Shown: positions 40,639-50,472 of the stretch, one piece after another
How the letters are laid out: each line of letters begins with the position of its first letter
Numbering within the stretch: position 1 is the first letter of the stretch
Source: UBA11136 sp964482135
Lineage (GTDB): Bacteria; Pseudomonadota; Alphaproteobacteria; UBA11136
Direction: 5' to 3'
NCBI GenBank assembly: GCA_964482135.1
Contig: CAYZWF010000001.1
Coordinates: forward strand, 1-64,000
DNA: 64,000 nucleotides
Translations under genes and position numbers: made by a program
Notes under the pieces: model-generated
Seen by the model: only the letters and a program-made list of their open reading frames with translations
Database searches by the model: none
Told to the model about the DNA's origin: nothing

Positions 40639-41144
40639 GGGCCAGGAACCCCCAGGCGAGAAAATAACGTGGACGACCCCACCATCGCCCCAACCTCGTA
40701 AAAACTGAAAATTTTCCTCTCGGGCCTGTTGAAGGACCGGTTTGTGACCGGCATGGACGGGTAAATGATCCCGCAAGGTATGGCAAAGCCCCTTTAAACC
40801 ACTGCATAAAAATATACAATACATTGATTTACAATGGTTTTTTATGGCTGCGATGAATAAATCACTTTCTTGTCCCGGAAGGTTACGCAAGGCTTTGCGA
40901 TTCCCATCATTCTCCGCTAATTTGTGCGGCCCGCGCGCGAGACCCGATGCCCCGGAATACCCATATAAGTACAAGCATTGATGGCTTGCGCGCGAGGTGC
41001 GGCTGAGCTTTTTTGAGGCCCAATGTACCCTGGACCTTTTTGAGGCCCGACGTATTTTATGGCGCCGACGTACCCTGGCGCATCCTGGGCCTTTTTTCGG
41101 GAAGGCTGGGAAGGCATGAAACCATAACGGACGGCATTAAGATT
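40639..41144. other. Gene-free region upstream of gltB with AT-rich part and REP-like repeats
   Basis: This 506-nt stretch has an AT-rich core (about 40800-40870, AAAAATATACAATACATTG), a likely promoter area, and three REP-like units at 41015-41081. One 45-codon frame (40844-40981) was judged not a gene. No riboswitch was recognised. Confidence 0.5.
41015..41081. repeat. REP-like dispersed repeats, triplet before gltB
   Basis: Three direct units AGGCCCAATGTACCCTGG, AGGCCCGACGTATTTTATGG and CGCCGACGTACCCTGGCG occur within 67 bp. Translated in the gltB frame they would give a repetitive N-terminus that no GltB has, so they lie upstream of the true start. Confidence 0.7.
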
Positions 41145-44100
41145 TTGACCAAGAAGATCCATTCGACCTTGCCACCCCCACAGGGGCTTTACGATCCGCG
41201 GAACGAGCATGATTCCTGCGGCATCGGTTTCGTGGCCAATATCAAGAACGTGAAAAGCCACGAAATCATCCGTCAGGGTCTGACCATCCTCGAGAATCTC
41301 ACCCATCGCGGCGCTGTGGGGGCCGACCCCAAGGCCGGTGACGGAGCGGGAATCCTGATTCAGATGCCCGACGCCTTTCTGCGCGCCGAAGTCGCCGGGT
41401 TTGAATTGCCGCCGCAGGGCGAATACGGCGTGGCCATGCTGTTTCTGCCGCCCCACGACCCCGACGCGCGGGAGAAATGCGAATCCCTGTTGGAACAGTT
41501 CACCGTTTCCGAAGGACAAAAAGTTCTGGGCTGGCGCGACGTGCCGGTGGACAACAGCGATATCGGAGAAAGTGTCAGGGCCAGCGAACCCATTATCCGT
41601 CAGCTCTTCGTGTGGCAGGGCGAGTCCTGCCCCGACCAGGATGGGTTTGAGCGCAAGCTCTTCGTCATCCGTAAACAGGTGGAAAACGCGGCAGCCGAAC
41701 TGGTGGGCCAGATGGAAGGCATGGAAGACTTCTATATCCCCTCTTTCTCGTCGCGGACCCTGCTGTTCAAGGGCATGGTGCTGTCCCATCAGGTGCGGAA
41801 TTTCTACACGGACCTTACAGACGAGCGCATGGTTTCGGCCCTGGCCCTGGTGCATCAGCGTTTTTCCACCAACACGTTCCCCACCTGGAGCCTGGCCCAG
41901 CCGTTCCGGATTCTCTGCCACAACGGCGAGATCAATACCCTGCGCGGCAACCTCAACTGGATGAACGCACGCCGCCGCTCCATGGTTTCCGAGATTCTGG
42001 GCGACGATCTCGACAAGATCTGGCCCCTCATCGCCGAGGGCCAGTCGGATTCGGCCTGTATCGACAACGCCCTGGAGCTTCTCGTGGCGGGGGGCTATTC
42101 CCTGTCTCACGCCATGATGCTGTTGATTCCCGAAGCCTGGTCCGGCAATCCCCTGATGGATGAGGCGCGGCGGGCTTTTTACGAATATTACGCGGGAATC
42201 ATGGAGCCCTGGGACGGTCCCGCCGCCATTGCCTTTACCGACGGACGGCAGATCGGCGCCACCCTCGACCGTAACGGCCTGCGGCCCGCGCGCTATTACG
42301 TTACCGATGATGATCTGGTGATGCTGGCCTCGGAAATGGGTGTGCTCACGGTCCCGGAAGAAAAAATCGTCAAGAAATGGCGCCTGCAGCCGGGCAAGAT
42401 GTTCCTCATCGACCTTGAGGAAGGCCGCATTATCGACGACGGGGAGGTAAAGGCCGGTCTGGTGGCGGCCAAGCCCTATCAGAACTGGCTCGACGCCACC
42501 CAGTTCCGTCTCGAGGATCTCAAGGACGGTGACGAGGAACCCCTAGTCCGCGATCCCGGCACCGACACCCTTCTCGATCGCCAGCAGGCCTTCGGCTACA
42601 CCCAGGAGGATATTGAATTCTTTCTCAAGCCCATGGCCCTGGCGGGACAGGAACCCACGGGCTCCATGGGCAGCGATACTCCGCTTTCGGTGCTCTCGTC
42701 AAAGCCAAAGCTCCTCTACACCTATTTCAAACAGTGCTTCGCCCAGGTCACCAACCCGGCCATCGATCCCATCCGCGAGGAACTGGTGATGTCGCTGGCC
42801 TCCTTCATCGGCCCCCGGCCCAACCTGCTGGGCTTAAGAGAAGACGGCGGGCATATGCGGCTCGAGGTGCGCCAGCCCATTCTCACCAACGACGACACCG
42901 AGAAACTCCGCCATATCGAGCTCAGAACCGACGGCCATTTCCGTTCCCTCACCCTGGATATCTGCACTCTGGCCGATAAGGGAGTGGCGGGGATGGAGGC
43001 GGGCCTCGCGGAATTATGCGAGAAGGCGCAGGAAGCCGTGGAGGGCGGCGTCAACGTGCTGATTCTGTCCGATCGCGGCATGGACGAGGCCCATGTGGCC
43101 CTGCCGGCGCTGTTGGCGGTTTCCGCGGTTCATCATCACCTCATCGGCACCGGGCTGCGGACCCGCACCGGGCTGGTGATCAAAACCGGCGAAGCCCGTG
43201 AACTGCATCACTTGGCGGTTCTGGCGGGGTACGGCGCCGAGGCCATCAGCCCCTATCTCGCCTTCGAGACCCTGTCTTCGATCCATGCCGGTCTCGAGCA
43301 GGAAGGCGATAGCGACCTCTCCGAGGACGACGTGCATCAGCATTTCATCAAGGCCGCCAACAAGGCGATCCTGAAAATCATGTCGAAGATGGGTATTTCC
43401 ACGTACCAGTCCTATTGCGGGGCGCAGATTTTCGACGCCGTGGGGCTGTGCGGTGAATTCGTCGCCGCCTATTTCACGGGAACCGCCACCACCGTGGAAG
43501 GGGCGGGCCTGACCGAGGTGGCCGAAGAGGCGCTGCAACGGCACCGCCAGGCCTATGGCGATGCCCATATCTATCGTGATTCCCTGGACGTGGGCGGTGA
43601 ATACGCCTTCCGTCTGCGTGGCGAGGATCACATATGGTCGCCCGAAACCATCGCCAATCTTCAGCATGCGGTGCGCGGCGACCTGCCCGACAAATATCAC
43701 CAGTTCGCCACCCAGATAAACCAACAGAGCGAGCGCATGATGACTCTGCGCGGGCTTATGAAGCTGGGTTCGGCGGGCAAATCCGTGCCCTTGGACGAGG
43801 TGGAGCCCGTCACCGAGATTGTCAAACGCTTCGCCACCGGGGCCATGTCCTTCGGCTCCATTTCCCGGGAGGCCCATACCACCCTGGCCATCGCCATGAA
43901 CCGTATCGGCGGCAAGTCCAATACCGGCGAGGGCGGCGAGGAGCCGGAACGCTTCACGCCGATGGAAAACGGCGATTCCATGCGCTCGGCCATCAAACAG
44001 GTGGCCTCGGGCCGTTTCGGCGTTACCACCGAATATCTGGTCAATTCCGACGATATCCAGATCAAGGTCTGTCAGGGAGCCAAGCCCGGCGAAGGCGGCC

Positions 44101-45833
44101 AGCTTCCCGGTCACAAGGTGGATGCCACCATCGCCAAGGTGCGTCATTCCACCCCCGGCGTCGGCCTTATTTCGCCGCCGCCCCATCATGACATCTATTC
44201 CATCGAGGATCTGGCGCAGCTCATTTTCGATCTTAAGAACGTCAACCGCGACGCCCGCATCAGCGTCAAGCTGGTTTCCGAGGTGGGCGTGGGTACGGTG
44301 GCGGCGGGCGTGGCCAAGGCCCGCGCCGATCACGTCACCATCGCCGGATTCGACGGCGGCACCGGCGCCTCGCCCCTGACCTCCATCAAGAATGCGGGCT
44401 CTCCGTGGGAAATTGGGCTTGCCGAAACCCATCAGACTCTGGTGCTCAACAGGCTGCGTGGCCGCATCTCGGTCCAGGTGGATGGCGGTCTGCGCACCGG
44501 GCGCGACGTGGTGATCGGCGCCATGCTGGGGGCCGACGAATTCGGCTTCGCCACCGCGCCCTTGATCGCGGCGGGCTGTATCATGATGCGTAAATGCCAT
44601 CTCAATACCTGTCCGGTGGGGGTGGCCACCCAGAACCCGGAACTGCGCAAGCGCTTCACCGGCGAGCCCGAGCATGTGATCAATTATTTCTTCTTCGTGG
44701 CGCAAGAAGTGCGTGAACTGATGGCGGAGATGGGTTTCCGCACCTTCAACGAGATGATCGGCCGCAGCGACCTTCTCGGCATGGAAGACGCCATCAACCA
44801 CTGGAAGGCCAAGGGGCTGGATTATTCGCGCATTCTCTACAAGCCCGAAGCGGGACCGGATGTGGCGGTCTATAATTGCGAAGAACAGACCCACGACATC
44901 CATGACATTCTCGACCGCAAGCTGATGAAGCAGGCGGCCGGAGCCCTGGAAAAGGGTGAGGCCGTCCGGATCGAGATGCCCATCGTCAACACCGACCGCA
45001 CCTTCGGCGCCATGCTTTCGGGTGAAGTGGCCAAGCGCTATGGCCATGAGGGCCTGCCCGAGGACACCATCAGTATTCGCCTTTCCGGCACCGCGGGGCA
45101 GAGCTTCGGCGCCTTCCTCGCGCGCGGTGTCTCGGTGGAACTGGCCGGCGAGGCCAACGACTATGTGGGCAAGGGACTTTCCGGCGGACGTCTGGTGATC
45201 TATCCGCCGCAGGAATCCCCCATCGTCGCCGAAGACAACATCATCGTCGGCAATACCGTGCTCTACGGGGCCATTTCCGGTGAATGCTATTTCCGCGGCG
45301 TGGCGGGGGAACGCTTCGCGGTGCGTAATTCAGGCGCGGTGGCCGTCATCGAGGGCGCGGGCGACCATTGCTGTGAATACATGACCGGCGGCATCGTCGT
45401 GGTGCTGGGCGGCACCGGCCGTAACTTCGCCGCCGGCATGAGCGGAGGCATCGCCTATGTGCTGGACGAGGATGGCGATTTCGAGCGCCGCTGTAATCTT
45501 TCCATGGTGGAACTGGAACCCATCACGCAGGAAGACGAGGCCCTGGAGCGCTTTGCCTATCAGGGCGGCGACCTTGAAACCCACGGCCTGGTGGATGTGA
45601 TGCACGACCTGACCCGTTTCGATGCGGCGCGTCTGCATTATCTGGTCAAGAAACATCTGCATTACACCAACAGTGCGCGCGCCCGCGCCATCCTCGATGG
45701 CTGGGATAATTTTCTGCCCAAATTCATCAAGGTCATGCCGGTGGATTACCGCCGTGCTTTGAAGGAAATGGAAGAGGCGCGGGCCGCCGATGGCGATGCC
45801 GGGTCCAAGGAGGGACAGCGCGCCCATGGGTAA
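41145..45833 (+). CDS. gltB: Glutamate synthase (NADPH) large subunit
   Basis: A ~1562-residue enzyme that makes two glutamates from glutamine and 2-oxoglutarate. The N-terminal glutaminase has its nucleophile Cys in HDSCGIGFV after a 24-residue propeptide. The central and FMN domains (SRGGKSNTGEGGEEPERF-like segment, GFDGGTGASPL) and the 3Fe-4S Cys motif MRKCHLNTCPVGVATQ follow, with the beta-helical C-domain last. The start is uncertain: TTG 41145 gives the usual propeptide length, while the open frame continues through REP-like repeats upstream. gltD overlaps its end by 8 nt. Confidence 0.94.
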   Translation: MTKKIHSTLPPPQGLYDPRNEHDSCGIGFVANIKNVKSHEIIRQGLTILENLTHRGAVGADPKAGDGAGILIQMPDAFLRAEVAGFELPPQGEYGVAMLFLPPHDPDAREKCESLLEQFTVSEGQKVLGWRDVPVDNSDIGESVRASEPIIRQLFVWQGESCPDQDGFERKLFVIRKQVENAAAELVGQMEGMEDFYIPSFSSRTLLFKGMVLSHQVRNFYTDLTDERMVSALALVHQRFSTNTFPTWSLAQPFRILCHNGEINTLRGNLNWMNARRRSMVSEILGDDLDKIWPLIAEGQSDSACIDNALELLVAGGYSLSHAMMLLIPEAWSGNPLMDEARRAFYEYYAGIMEPWDGPAAIAFTDGRQIGATLDRNGLRPARYYVTDDDLVMLASEMGVLTVPEEKIVKKWRLQPGKMFLIDLEEGRIIDDGEVKAGLVAAKPYQNWLDATQFRLEDLKDGDEEPLVRDPGTDTLLDRQQAFGYTQEDIEFFLKPMALAGQEPTGSMGSDTPLSVLSSKPKLLYTYFKQCFAQVTNPAIDPIREELVMSLASFIGPRPNLLGLREDGGHMRLEVRQPILTNDDTEKLRHIELRTDGHFRSLTLDICTLADKGVAGMEAGLAELCEKAQEAVEGGVNVLILSDRGMDEAHVALPALLAVSAVHHHLIGTGLRTRTGLVIKTGEARELHHLAVLAGYGAEAISPYLAFETLSSIHAGLEQEGDSDLSEDDVHQHFIKAANKAILKIMSKMGISTYQSYCGAQIFDAVGLCGEFVAAYFTGTATTVEGAGLTEVAEEALQRHRQAYGDAHIYRDSLDVGGEYAFRLRGEDHIWSPETIANLQHAVRGDLPDKYHQFATQINQQSERMMTLRGLMKLGSAGKSVPLDEVEPVTEIVKRFATGAMSFGSISREAHTTLAIAMNRIGGKSNTGEGGEEPERFTPMENGDSMRSAIKQVASGRFGVTTEYLVNSDDIQIKVCQGAKPGEGGQLPGHKVDATIAKVRHSTPGVGLISPPPHHDIYSIEDLAQLIFDLKNVNRDARISVKLVSEVGVGTVAAGVAKARADHVTIAGFDGGTGASPLTSIKNAGSPWEIGLAETHQTLVLNRLRGRISVQVDGGLRTGRDVVIGAMLGADEFGFATAPLIAAGCIMMRKCHLNTCPVGVATQNPELRKRFTGEPEHVINYFFFVAQEVRELMAEMGFRTFNEMIGRSDLLGMEDAINHWKAKGLDYSRILYKPEAGPDVAVYNCEEQTHDIHDILDRKLMKQAAGALEKGEAVRIEMPIVNTDRTFGAMLSGEVAKRYGHEGLPEDTISIRLSGTAGQSFGAFLARGVSVELAGEANDYVGKGLSGGRLVIYPPQESPIVAEDNIIVGNTVLYGAISGECYFRGVAGERFAVRNSGAVAVIEGAGDHCCEYMTGGIVVVLGGTGRNFAAGMSGGIAYVLDEDGDFERRCNLSMVELEPITQEDEALERFAYQGGDLETHGLVDVMHDLTRFDAARLHYLVKKHLHYTNSARARAILDGWDNFLPKFIKVMPVDYRRALKEMEEARAADGDAGSKEGQRAHG

Positions 45834-47268
45834 GCCCACCGGTTTTCTTGAAATCGAACGTCAGGGATTGTCTTCCCTGCCGCCGGCCGAACGCATCTCC
45901 AATTACCAGGAGTTCACCCTTCCTCCGGAAGACGAAGCCCTTGCCGAACAGGCCGCGCGCTGCATGGATTGCGGCATTCCCTTCTGTCACCATGGCTGTC
46001 CGGTCAACAACATCATTCCCGACTGGAACGATCTTGTGTATCGGGGGGAATGGCGCCGCGCCCTGGAGGTGCTTCATTCCACCAATAATTTCCCCGAGTT
46101 CACGGGACGTATCTGCCCCGCGCCCTGTGAGGAATCCTGCACTCTCAACATCACCAGCCAGCCCGTGACCATCAAGAACGTAGAACGCAGCATCGCCGAG
46201 CATGGCTGGCGGGAAGGCTGGATCACGCCACAGCCGGCGCAGGATAAAACCGGAAAGACCGTCGCCGTGGTGGGCTCCGGCCCGGCGGGCCTGGCTTGCG
46301 CCCAGCAGCTCGCCCGTACCGGCCACGAGGTGACGGTGTTCGAGAAGAACGGTAATCCTGGCGGCCTCCTGCGCTATGGCATTCCTGACTTCAAGCTGGA
46401 AAAGCATATTGTGGAACGCCGCGTCGATCAGATGCGCGACGAGGGCGTCACCTTTCGCAATAACTGTCATGTGGGGGTAGATGTGGCGGCGGCCGAGCTG
46501 ATGGCGGATTTCGATGCCGTGGTGCTGGCCGGCGGCGCGGAGAAGCCGCGCGATCTGAAGGTTCCGGGCCGCGATCTGAGGGGTGTTCATTTCGCCATGC
46601 CCTTCCTTAGCCAGCAGAATCTCCGTAACGAGGGCAAGACCATTGATCAGGCGCAAGCCATCAGCGCCGAGGGCAAGCATGTGGTAGTGATCGGTGGCGG
46701 CGACACCGGCTCCGACTGTATTGGTACTTCCAATCGCCAGGGGGCGCTCTCGGTGACGCAGCTTGAAATTCTCGAGCGTCCCCCGGAGATGGAAGATAAG
46801 GCGCTGACCTGGCCCAACTGGCCGTTGAAACTGCGCACTTCCTCTTCCCAGGAGGAAGGCTGCGAGAGGGACTGGAGTATCGCCACCAAGCGTTTCGAGG
46901 GGGAAGACGGTCGCGTTACCGGGATGGAAATTGCCCGCCTGGAATGGGAAACGGATAAGGACGGGCGCATGACCATGAAAGAGGTGGAAGGCAGCAAAAC
47001 CAGGCTCAAGGCCGATCTGGTTCTGCTCGCCATGGGATTCCTGAATCCCGTGGCCGAGGGGCTGTTGGATGATCTTGGTGTGGGGCTGGACGGTCGCGGC
47101 AACGTGGCCGCCGATACGGACAGCTACCGTACTTACCTCGACAAGGTTTTCACCGCCGGCGACATGCGGCGCGGGCAATCGCTGGTGGTCTGGGCCATCC
47201 GCGAGGGCCGCCAATGCGCACGCTCGGTGGACGAATACCTGATGGGGCGCTCCGACCTGCCGCGCTAG
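45826..47268 (+). CDS. gltD: Glutamate synthase small subunit
   Basis: The 480-residue partner of GltB passes electrons from NADPH through FAD and two 4Fe-4S clusters. The N-terminal cluster ligands are in CMDCGIPFCHHGCPVNN and CPAPCEESC. The FAD site VVGSGPAGLACAQQLA, the GIPDFKLEK segment and the NADPH site VVIGGGDTGSDCIG follow. ATG 45826 overlaps the gltB stop by 8 nt, so translation is coupled. A separate DNA methyltransferase gene starts 79 nt downstream. Confidence 0.97.
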   Translation: MGKPTGFLEIERQGLSSLPPAERISNYQEFTLPPEDEALAEQAARCMDCGIPFCHHGCPVNNIIPDWNDLVYRGEWRRALEVLHSTNNFPEFTGRICPAPCEESCTLNITSQPVTIKNVERSIAEHGWREGWITPQPAQDKTGKTVAVVGSGPAGLACAQQLARTGHEVTVFEKNGNPGGLLRYGIPDFKLEKHIVERRVDQMRDEGVTFRNNCHVGVDVAAAELMADFDAVVLAGGAEKPRDLKVPGRDLRGVHFAMPFLSQQNLRNEGKTIDQAQAISAEGKHVVVIGGGDTGSDCIGTSNRQGALSVTQLEILERPPEMEDKALTWPNWPLKLRTSSSQEEGCERDWSIATKRFEGEDGRVTGMEIARLEWETDKDGRMTMKEVEGSKTRLKADLVLLAMGFLNPVAEGLLDDLGVGLDGRGNVAADTDSYRTYLDKVFTAGDMRRGQSLVVWAIREGRQCARSVDEYLMGRSDLPR

Positions 47269-47347
47269 AAATTCCTGGCTCGCCGTAATCCCGCCGTACT
47301 AGAGTATTGATGACTTTCCCGTTTCAGTATTCCCCGCAAGGGAACGT

Positions 47348-48634
47348 ATGAGCCAGGCTTCTCCCCTTCGCCGCCACCAATCACCTGCTTCTCCGTCCCC
47401 GGGCGCGGCGTCCCCAAATCTGCGGGACTCATTCCTGCGGGAGGTGGCCGCGTGGCGGGTTTTTGGCGGTAAAACCCGGGAGTCCCGTCTCGGCCAGGTT
47501 CCCGTTTTCAGTAACGAGTTCTGGACTTCGCGCCAGCGTCACGCCGCCGCCCTTCACGAAGTTTCCTACCGCGCCTGTTTCAAGCCCCAGCTTCCGGCTT
47601 TTTTCATGGAACGCCTGAGCACGTCCGGGGATGTGGTCTACGACCCCTTCATGGGGCGCGGCACCACGGTGATCGAGGCCATGTTACGGGGGCGGGTCCC
47701 CATGGGGTGTGACGTCAATCCCCTGTGCCGCCTGTTGGCGGAACCGAGATTACGCCCGCCTCATGTGGCGCAGGTGGAAGAGCGGCTTGACGAGCTTGAT
47801 CTGGACCGGGCGGTGGAGGTGGAGGACAACCTGCGCGTCTTTTATCATCCCGACACCCTGCGCCAGATTGCCAATCTTCGCGGCTATCTCCTGGGGCGCG
47901 AAGACCGGGGGGAGTTGGATGACGTGGATGGCTGGATTCGCATGGTGGCCACCAACCGGCTCACCGGCCATTCGGGCGGGTTTTTCTCGGTTTACACCAT
48001 GCCGCCCAACCAGGCCGTTTCACTGGCGTCCCAGCGCAAGATCAACGCAAGAAGGGAGCAGAGCCCGGAATTTCGCCCGCTCAAACCGCTGATTCTCAAG
48101 AAGACCCGATCTCTGTTGCGTGGCCTTGAGATTCCAGAAGATGCAAAAGCCTGCCGGGAACAGGCGGCGCTGTTCACTGGATCGGCTCAGGCGACGCCGG
48201 GAATTGCCGATGGCTCGGTGGCGCTGATCGTCACTTCGCCGCCTTTTCTCGACACCGTGGACTACGGCAAGGACAATTGGCTGCGTTGCTGGTTCAACGG
48301 TATCGATGCCGCCGGGCTGGAAATCGCCGCCTTCCGGTCATTACAGGCATGGACGATGTTCATGAAGTCGGCTTTCGCGGAATTTTCCAGAGTCCTCGCC
48401 CCCGGTGGATTCATGGCCTTCGAAGTGGGGGAAGTGCGGCGCGGCAAGGTGCGCCTGGAGGAGGCAGTCCTCGAAGCGGCGGCGGCTCTTCCCGCATCTC
48501 GCCGGCTCGACCCGGTCTGTGTCCTCATCAACGCCCAGGACTTTACCAAGACCTCCAATTGCTGGGGTGTTCACAACAATACGGGCGGCACCAACTCCAA
48601 CCGTATCGTGGTCTTCGAGAAGCCAAGCCTTTAG
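47348..48634 (+). CDS. Orphan site-specific DNA methyltransferase
   Basis: A 428-residue AdoMet methyltransferase. Motif I (FMGRGTT, near residue 102) is followed about 190 residues later by the catalytic motif IV (TSPPF, residues 296-300), an alpha-type order with a possible target domain between. TSPPx is typical of N4-cytosine or N6-adenine enzymes. A TRM11-like RNA enzyme is the alternative. No restriction endonuclease or specificity subunit is adjacent. Downstream, the bile-acid symporter gene overlaps its stop by 4 nt on the opposite strand. Confidence 0.8.
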   Translation: MSQASPLRRHQSPASPSPGAASPNLRDSFLREVAAWRVFGGKTRESRLGQVPVFSNEFWTSRQRHAAALHEVSYRACFKPQLPAFFMERLSTSGDVVYDPFMGRGTTVIEAMLRGRVPMGCDVNPLCRLLAEPRLRPPHVAQVEERLDELDLDRAVEVEDNLRVFYHPDTLRQIANLRGYLLGREDRGELDDVDGWIRMVATNRLTGHSGGFFSVYTMPPNQAVSLASQRKINARREQSPEFRPLKPLILKKTRSLLRGLEIPEDAKACREQAALFTGSAQATPGIADGSVALIVTSPPFLDTVDYGKDNWLRCWFNGIDAAGLEIAAFRSLQAWTMFMKSAFAEFSRVLAPGGFMAFEVGEVRRGKVRLEEAVLEAAAALPASRRLDPVCVLINAQDFTKTSNCWGVHNNTGGTNSNRIVVFEKPSL

Positions 48635-49569
48635 GCTGGGGGGCTGGCCCGATCTTGCGGTGATCCGTGCCCGCGCGCCCAACGGGATGCCAGGAAAGCG
48701 CCGCTGAGGTTGTGCCAGACGCTGAACAGGGCGCCGGGGAGCGCGGCCGCGGCTCCGAAATACTGGGTGGCAAGCGCCACCGCGAGGCCCGAGTTCTGCA
48801 TCCCCACCTCGATGGCCATGGTGCGCCGGATACGCCGGTCCTGGATCAACAGCGCCGTCAGCCCATAGCCCGCACCCAGTCCCAGCAGGTTGTGCAACAT
48901 CACCGCCGCCACCAGAGGCAGCGCCACACCCGCCAGCATTCCCGCGTTGGCGCCGACAATGATGGCAATGATGACGACGATGGCGGCCACCGAAAGCAAC
49001 GGGAAGACGGCCTTGATGCGGTCCAGCCGTTCGCCGCAAAAATGGTTGACCACCCCACCGAGAACCACCGGGACGATGATAATCTTGAGCACGCTCATCA
49101 TCATGGCCACCACCGGCACCGGCACTTCGCGGCCGATATAGGCCCAACCCAGGAGCGGCGTGGCGAAGACGGCCAACAGGGTGGAGACGGCGGTAAGGGT
49201 GATGGATAGCGCCACGTCGCCGCGGGCGAGGTAACAGATCACATTGGACGCCGTGCCACCGGGGCAGCTTCCCACCAGAATGATGCCCGCGGCAAGCATG
49301 GCCGGAAGCCCCAGAATCTGGGCCAGAATCCAGCCCATAAGCGGCATCAAGAGGAATTGCAGTCCGACGCCAAGGGCCACCGTTTTCGGGGTTTTCAGGA
49401 CGCGGGCGAAATCCCCCGCCGTCAGCCCCAGCCCCATGCCGAACATGACCACGCTGAGCAGGGGCACGATGGCCGGCTTTAGCGACGCCCATGAATCGGG
49501 CTGGACATAGGCCCAGAGCGAGAACAACACGGCCCATAGGGGAAAGAGGGAGGTCAGGCGGGAAATCAT
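48631..49569 (-). CDS. Bile acid:sodium symporter (BASS) family transporter
   Basis: A 312-residue integral membrane protein with about nine or ten helices. The family segments VVMFGMGLGLTAGDF in the first third and AAGIILVGSCPGGTASNVI in the middle mark the BASS fold; TIEVGMQNSGL-like AIEVGMQNSGLAVALA lies near the end. Bacterial BASS proteins move organic acids, pantoate or steroids with sodium. The substrate cannot be predicted. Its 3' end overlaps the methyltransferase stop; the start faces an AT-rich region. Confidence 0.92.
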   Translation of the reverse strand: MISRLTSLFPLWAVLFSLWAYVQPDSWASLKPAIVPLLSVVMFGMGLGLTAGDFARVLKTPKTVALGVGLQFLLMPLMGWILAQILGLPAMLAAGIILVGSCPGGTASNVICYLARGDVALSITLTAVSTLLAVFATPLLGWAYIGREVPVPVVAMMMSVLKIIIVPVVLGGVVNHFCGERLDRIKAVFPLLSVAAIVVIIAIIVGANAGMLAGVALPLVAAVMLHNLLGLGAGYGLTALLIQDRRIRRTMAIEVGMQNSGLAVALATQYFGAAAALPGALFSVWHNLSGAFLASRWARGHGSPQDRASPPA

Positions 49570-49671
49570 TGGGGAAGCAGATGGTCCATGACGCGTGGGG
49601 AATTAAAGTCAATTTTAGCTAAAGTTTTGAGCAACTTAGTCATATTTATTATTATTTTATTTACAAAACAG

Positions 49672-49712
49672 CCCGCATAATAAGTAGCGTATTTTCATAT
49701 TAGCGGGTTTTT
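49672..49712 (+). promoter_or_regulatory. Hairpin with U-tract just before the Cys-rich gene
   Basis: CCCGC-A-TAATA (49672-49682) pairs with TATTA-GCGGG (49698-49707), leaving one bulged A, and is followed by TTTTT. It ends 4 nt before the GTG start of the next gene. It could be an attenuator, the terminator of an unseen upstream RNA, or a structure that hides the start. The surroundings are AT-rich (about 49600-49700). Confidence 0.5.
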
Positions 49713-49715
49713 ATC

Positions 49716-50327
49716 GTGGAGATTCTATACCCAGACGCCAAGAATAAATTTTCCCGTTTCAGGGAAGATTTGCAGCACATCGTCAATCAGCCGGGTGTCG
49801 AGGAGATGCGCCCTTGCCCCGGATGCGTAGAGCCCTGTGCCTGCTCCGGTTCCATCAGTTGTTCCTGTGGATGTTCCGCGGAATGCGACTCGGCGCCCCG
49901 GGTCATGTCCTCGGAGCCGGAGAATTTCCTTATTGAATCAGGCATCGTTCCGCTGGTCTATGAGTTCTATTGCCTGCGCTCCTGCCATCCCTGCTGGTCT
50001 TGTGAAGGGCATAATGATTCCGACGGCAATATCTACCGCCTTCCCCAGGTCTGGTTTTTTACCAGCTCGGTTATTTATCCCCGCCTCATCGACGAACATA
50101 TCCACGCCCTGCACCACAAGGGAAAGCTGGGAACACCCTGGCATGTTTGCCTGACTTACGCGCCGAGCGAGAGCCCCTATTCGGCATTCGCACTCAAACC
50201 GGATCTGGCCATGAGCGTCAGACCACCGCTGGAAAGCCTCCAGAGGGATACCATGGCTATCGCCCATGGATTTTCAGACAGCATCCACGCCAAGGCGGAG
50301 GAATATCTTGCGGGAAGCCATTCTTGA
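49716..50327 (+). CDS. Cys-rich hypothetical protein, 203 aa
   Basis: The protein has a Cys-dense segment from about residue 33 (CPGCVEPCACSGSISCSCGC and onwards) and a second group in YCLRSCHPCWSCEGH. The rest is a His/Tyr-containing domain (IYPRLIDEHIHALHHKGK). Cys-x2-Cys and Cys-x-Cys spacings could bind iron-sulfur or zinc, but I do not recognise a family. GTG 49716 has no ribosome site; a start at a later ATG (after ~30 residues) would remove part of the Cys region. A second unknown gene lies 145 nt downstream on the same strand. Confidence 0.6.
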   Translation: MEILYPDAKNKFSRFREDLQHIVNQPGVEEMRPCPGCVEPCACSGSISCSCGCSAECDSAPRVMSSEPENFLIESGIVPLVYEFYCLRSCHPCWSCEGHNDSDGNIYRLPQVWFFTSSVIYPRLIDEHIHALHHKGKLGTPWHVCLTYAPSESPYSAFALKPDLAMSVRPPLESLQRDTMAIAHGFSDSIHAKAEEYLAGSHS

Positions 50328-50472
50328 AAAATCTGGCGCCGAAAGAGTGCGGGCGTTTGCTCCATTTTTTCTGGTGGAGGGGTTGATAGGGAGCCCTACG
50401 GACCCTTGCCCTTTGGCGCTGTTCGCATGAGCCAGCATAATGTGTCGGTGGTCCGTGAACCGGCGGAGAAAA

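Noticed and set aside
40844..40981. A 45-codon open frame beginning MAAMNKSLSC
   Set aside because: No ribosome site, low-complexity end and no recognisable motif; it lies in an AT-rich leader region.
43014..45047. A 677-codon open frame on the minus strand
   Set aside because: It lies entirely antisense to gltB, and reflects the GC-rich third positions of the real gene; no family or ribosome site was recognised.
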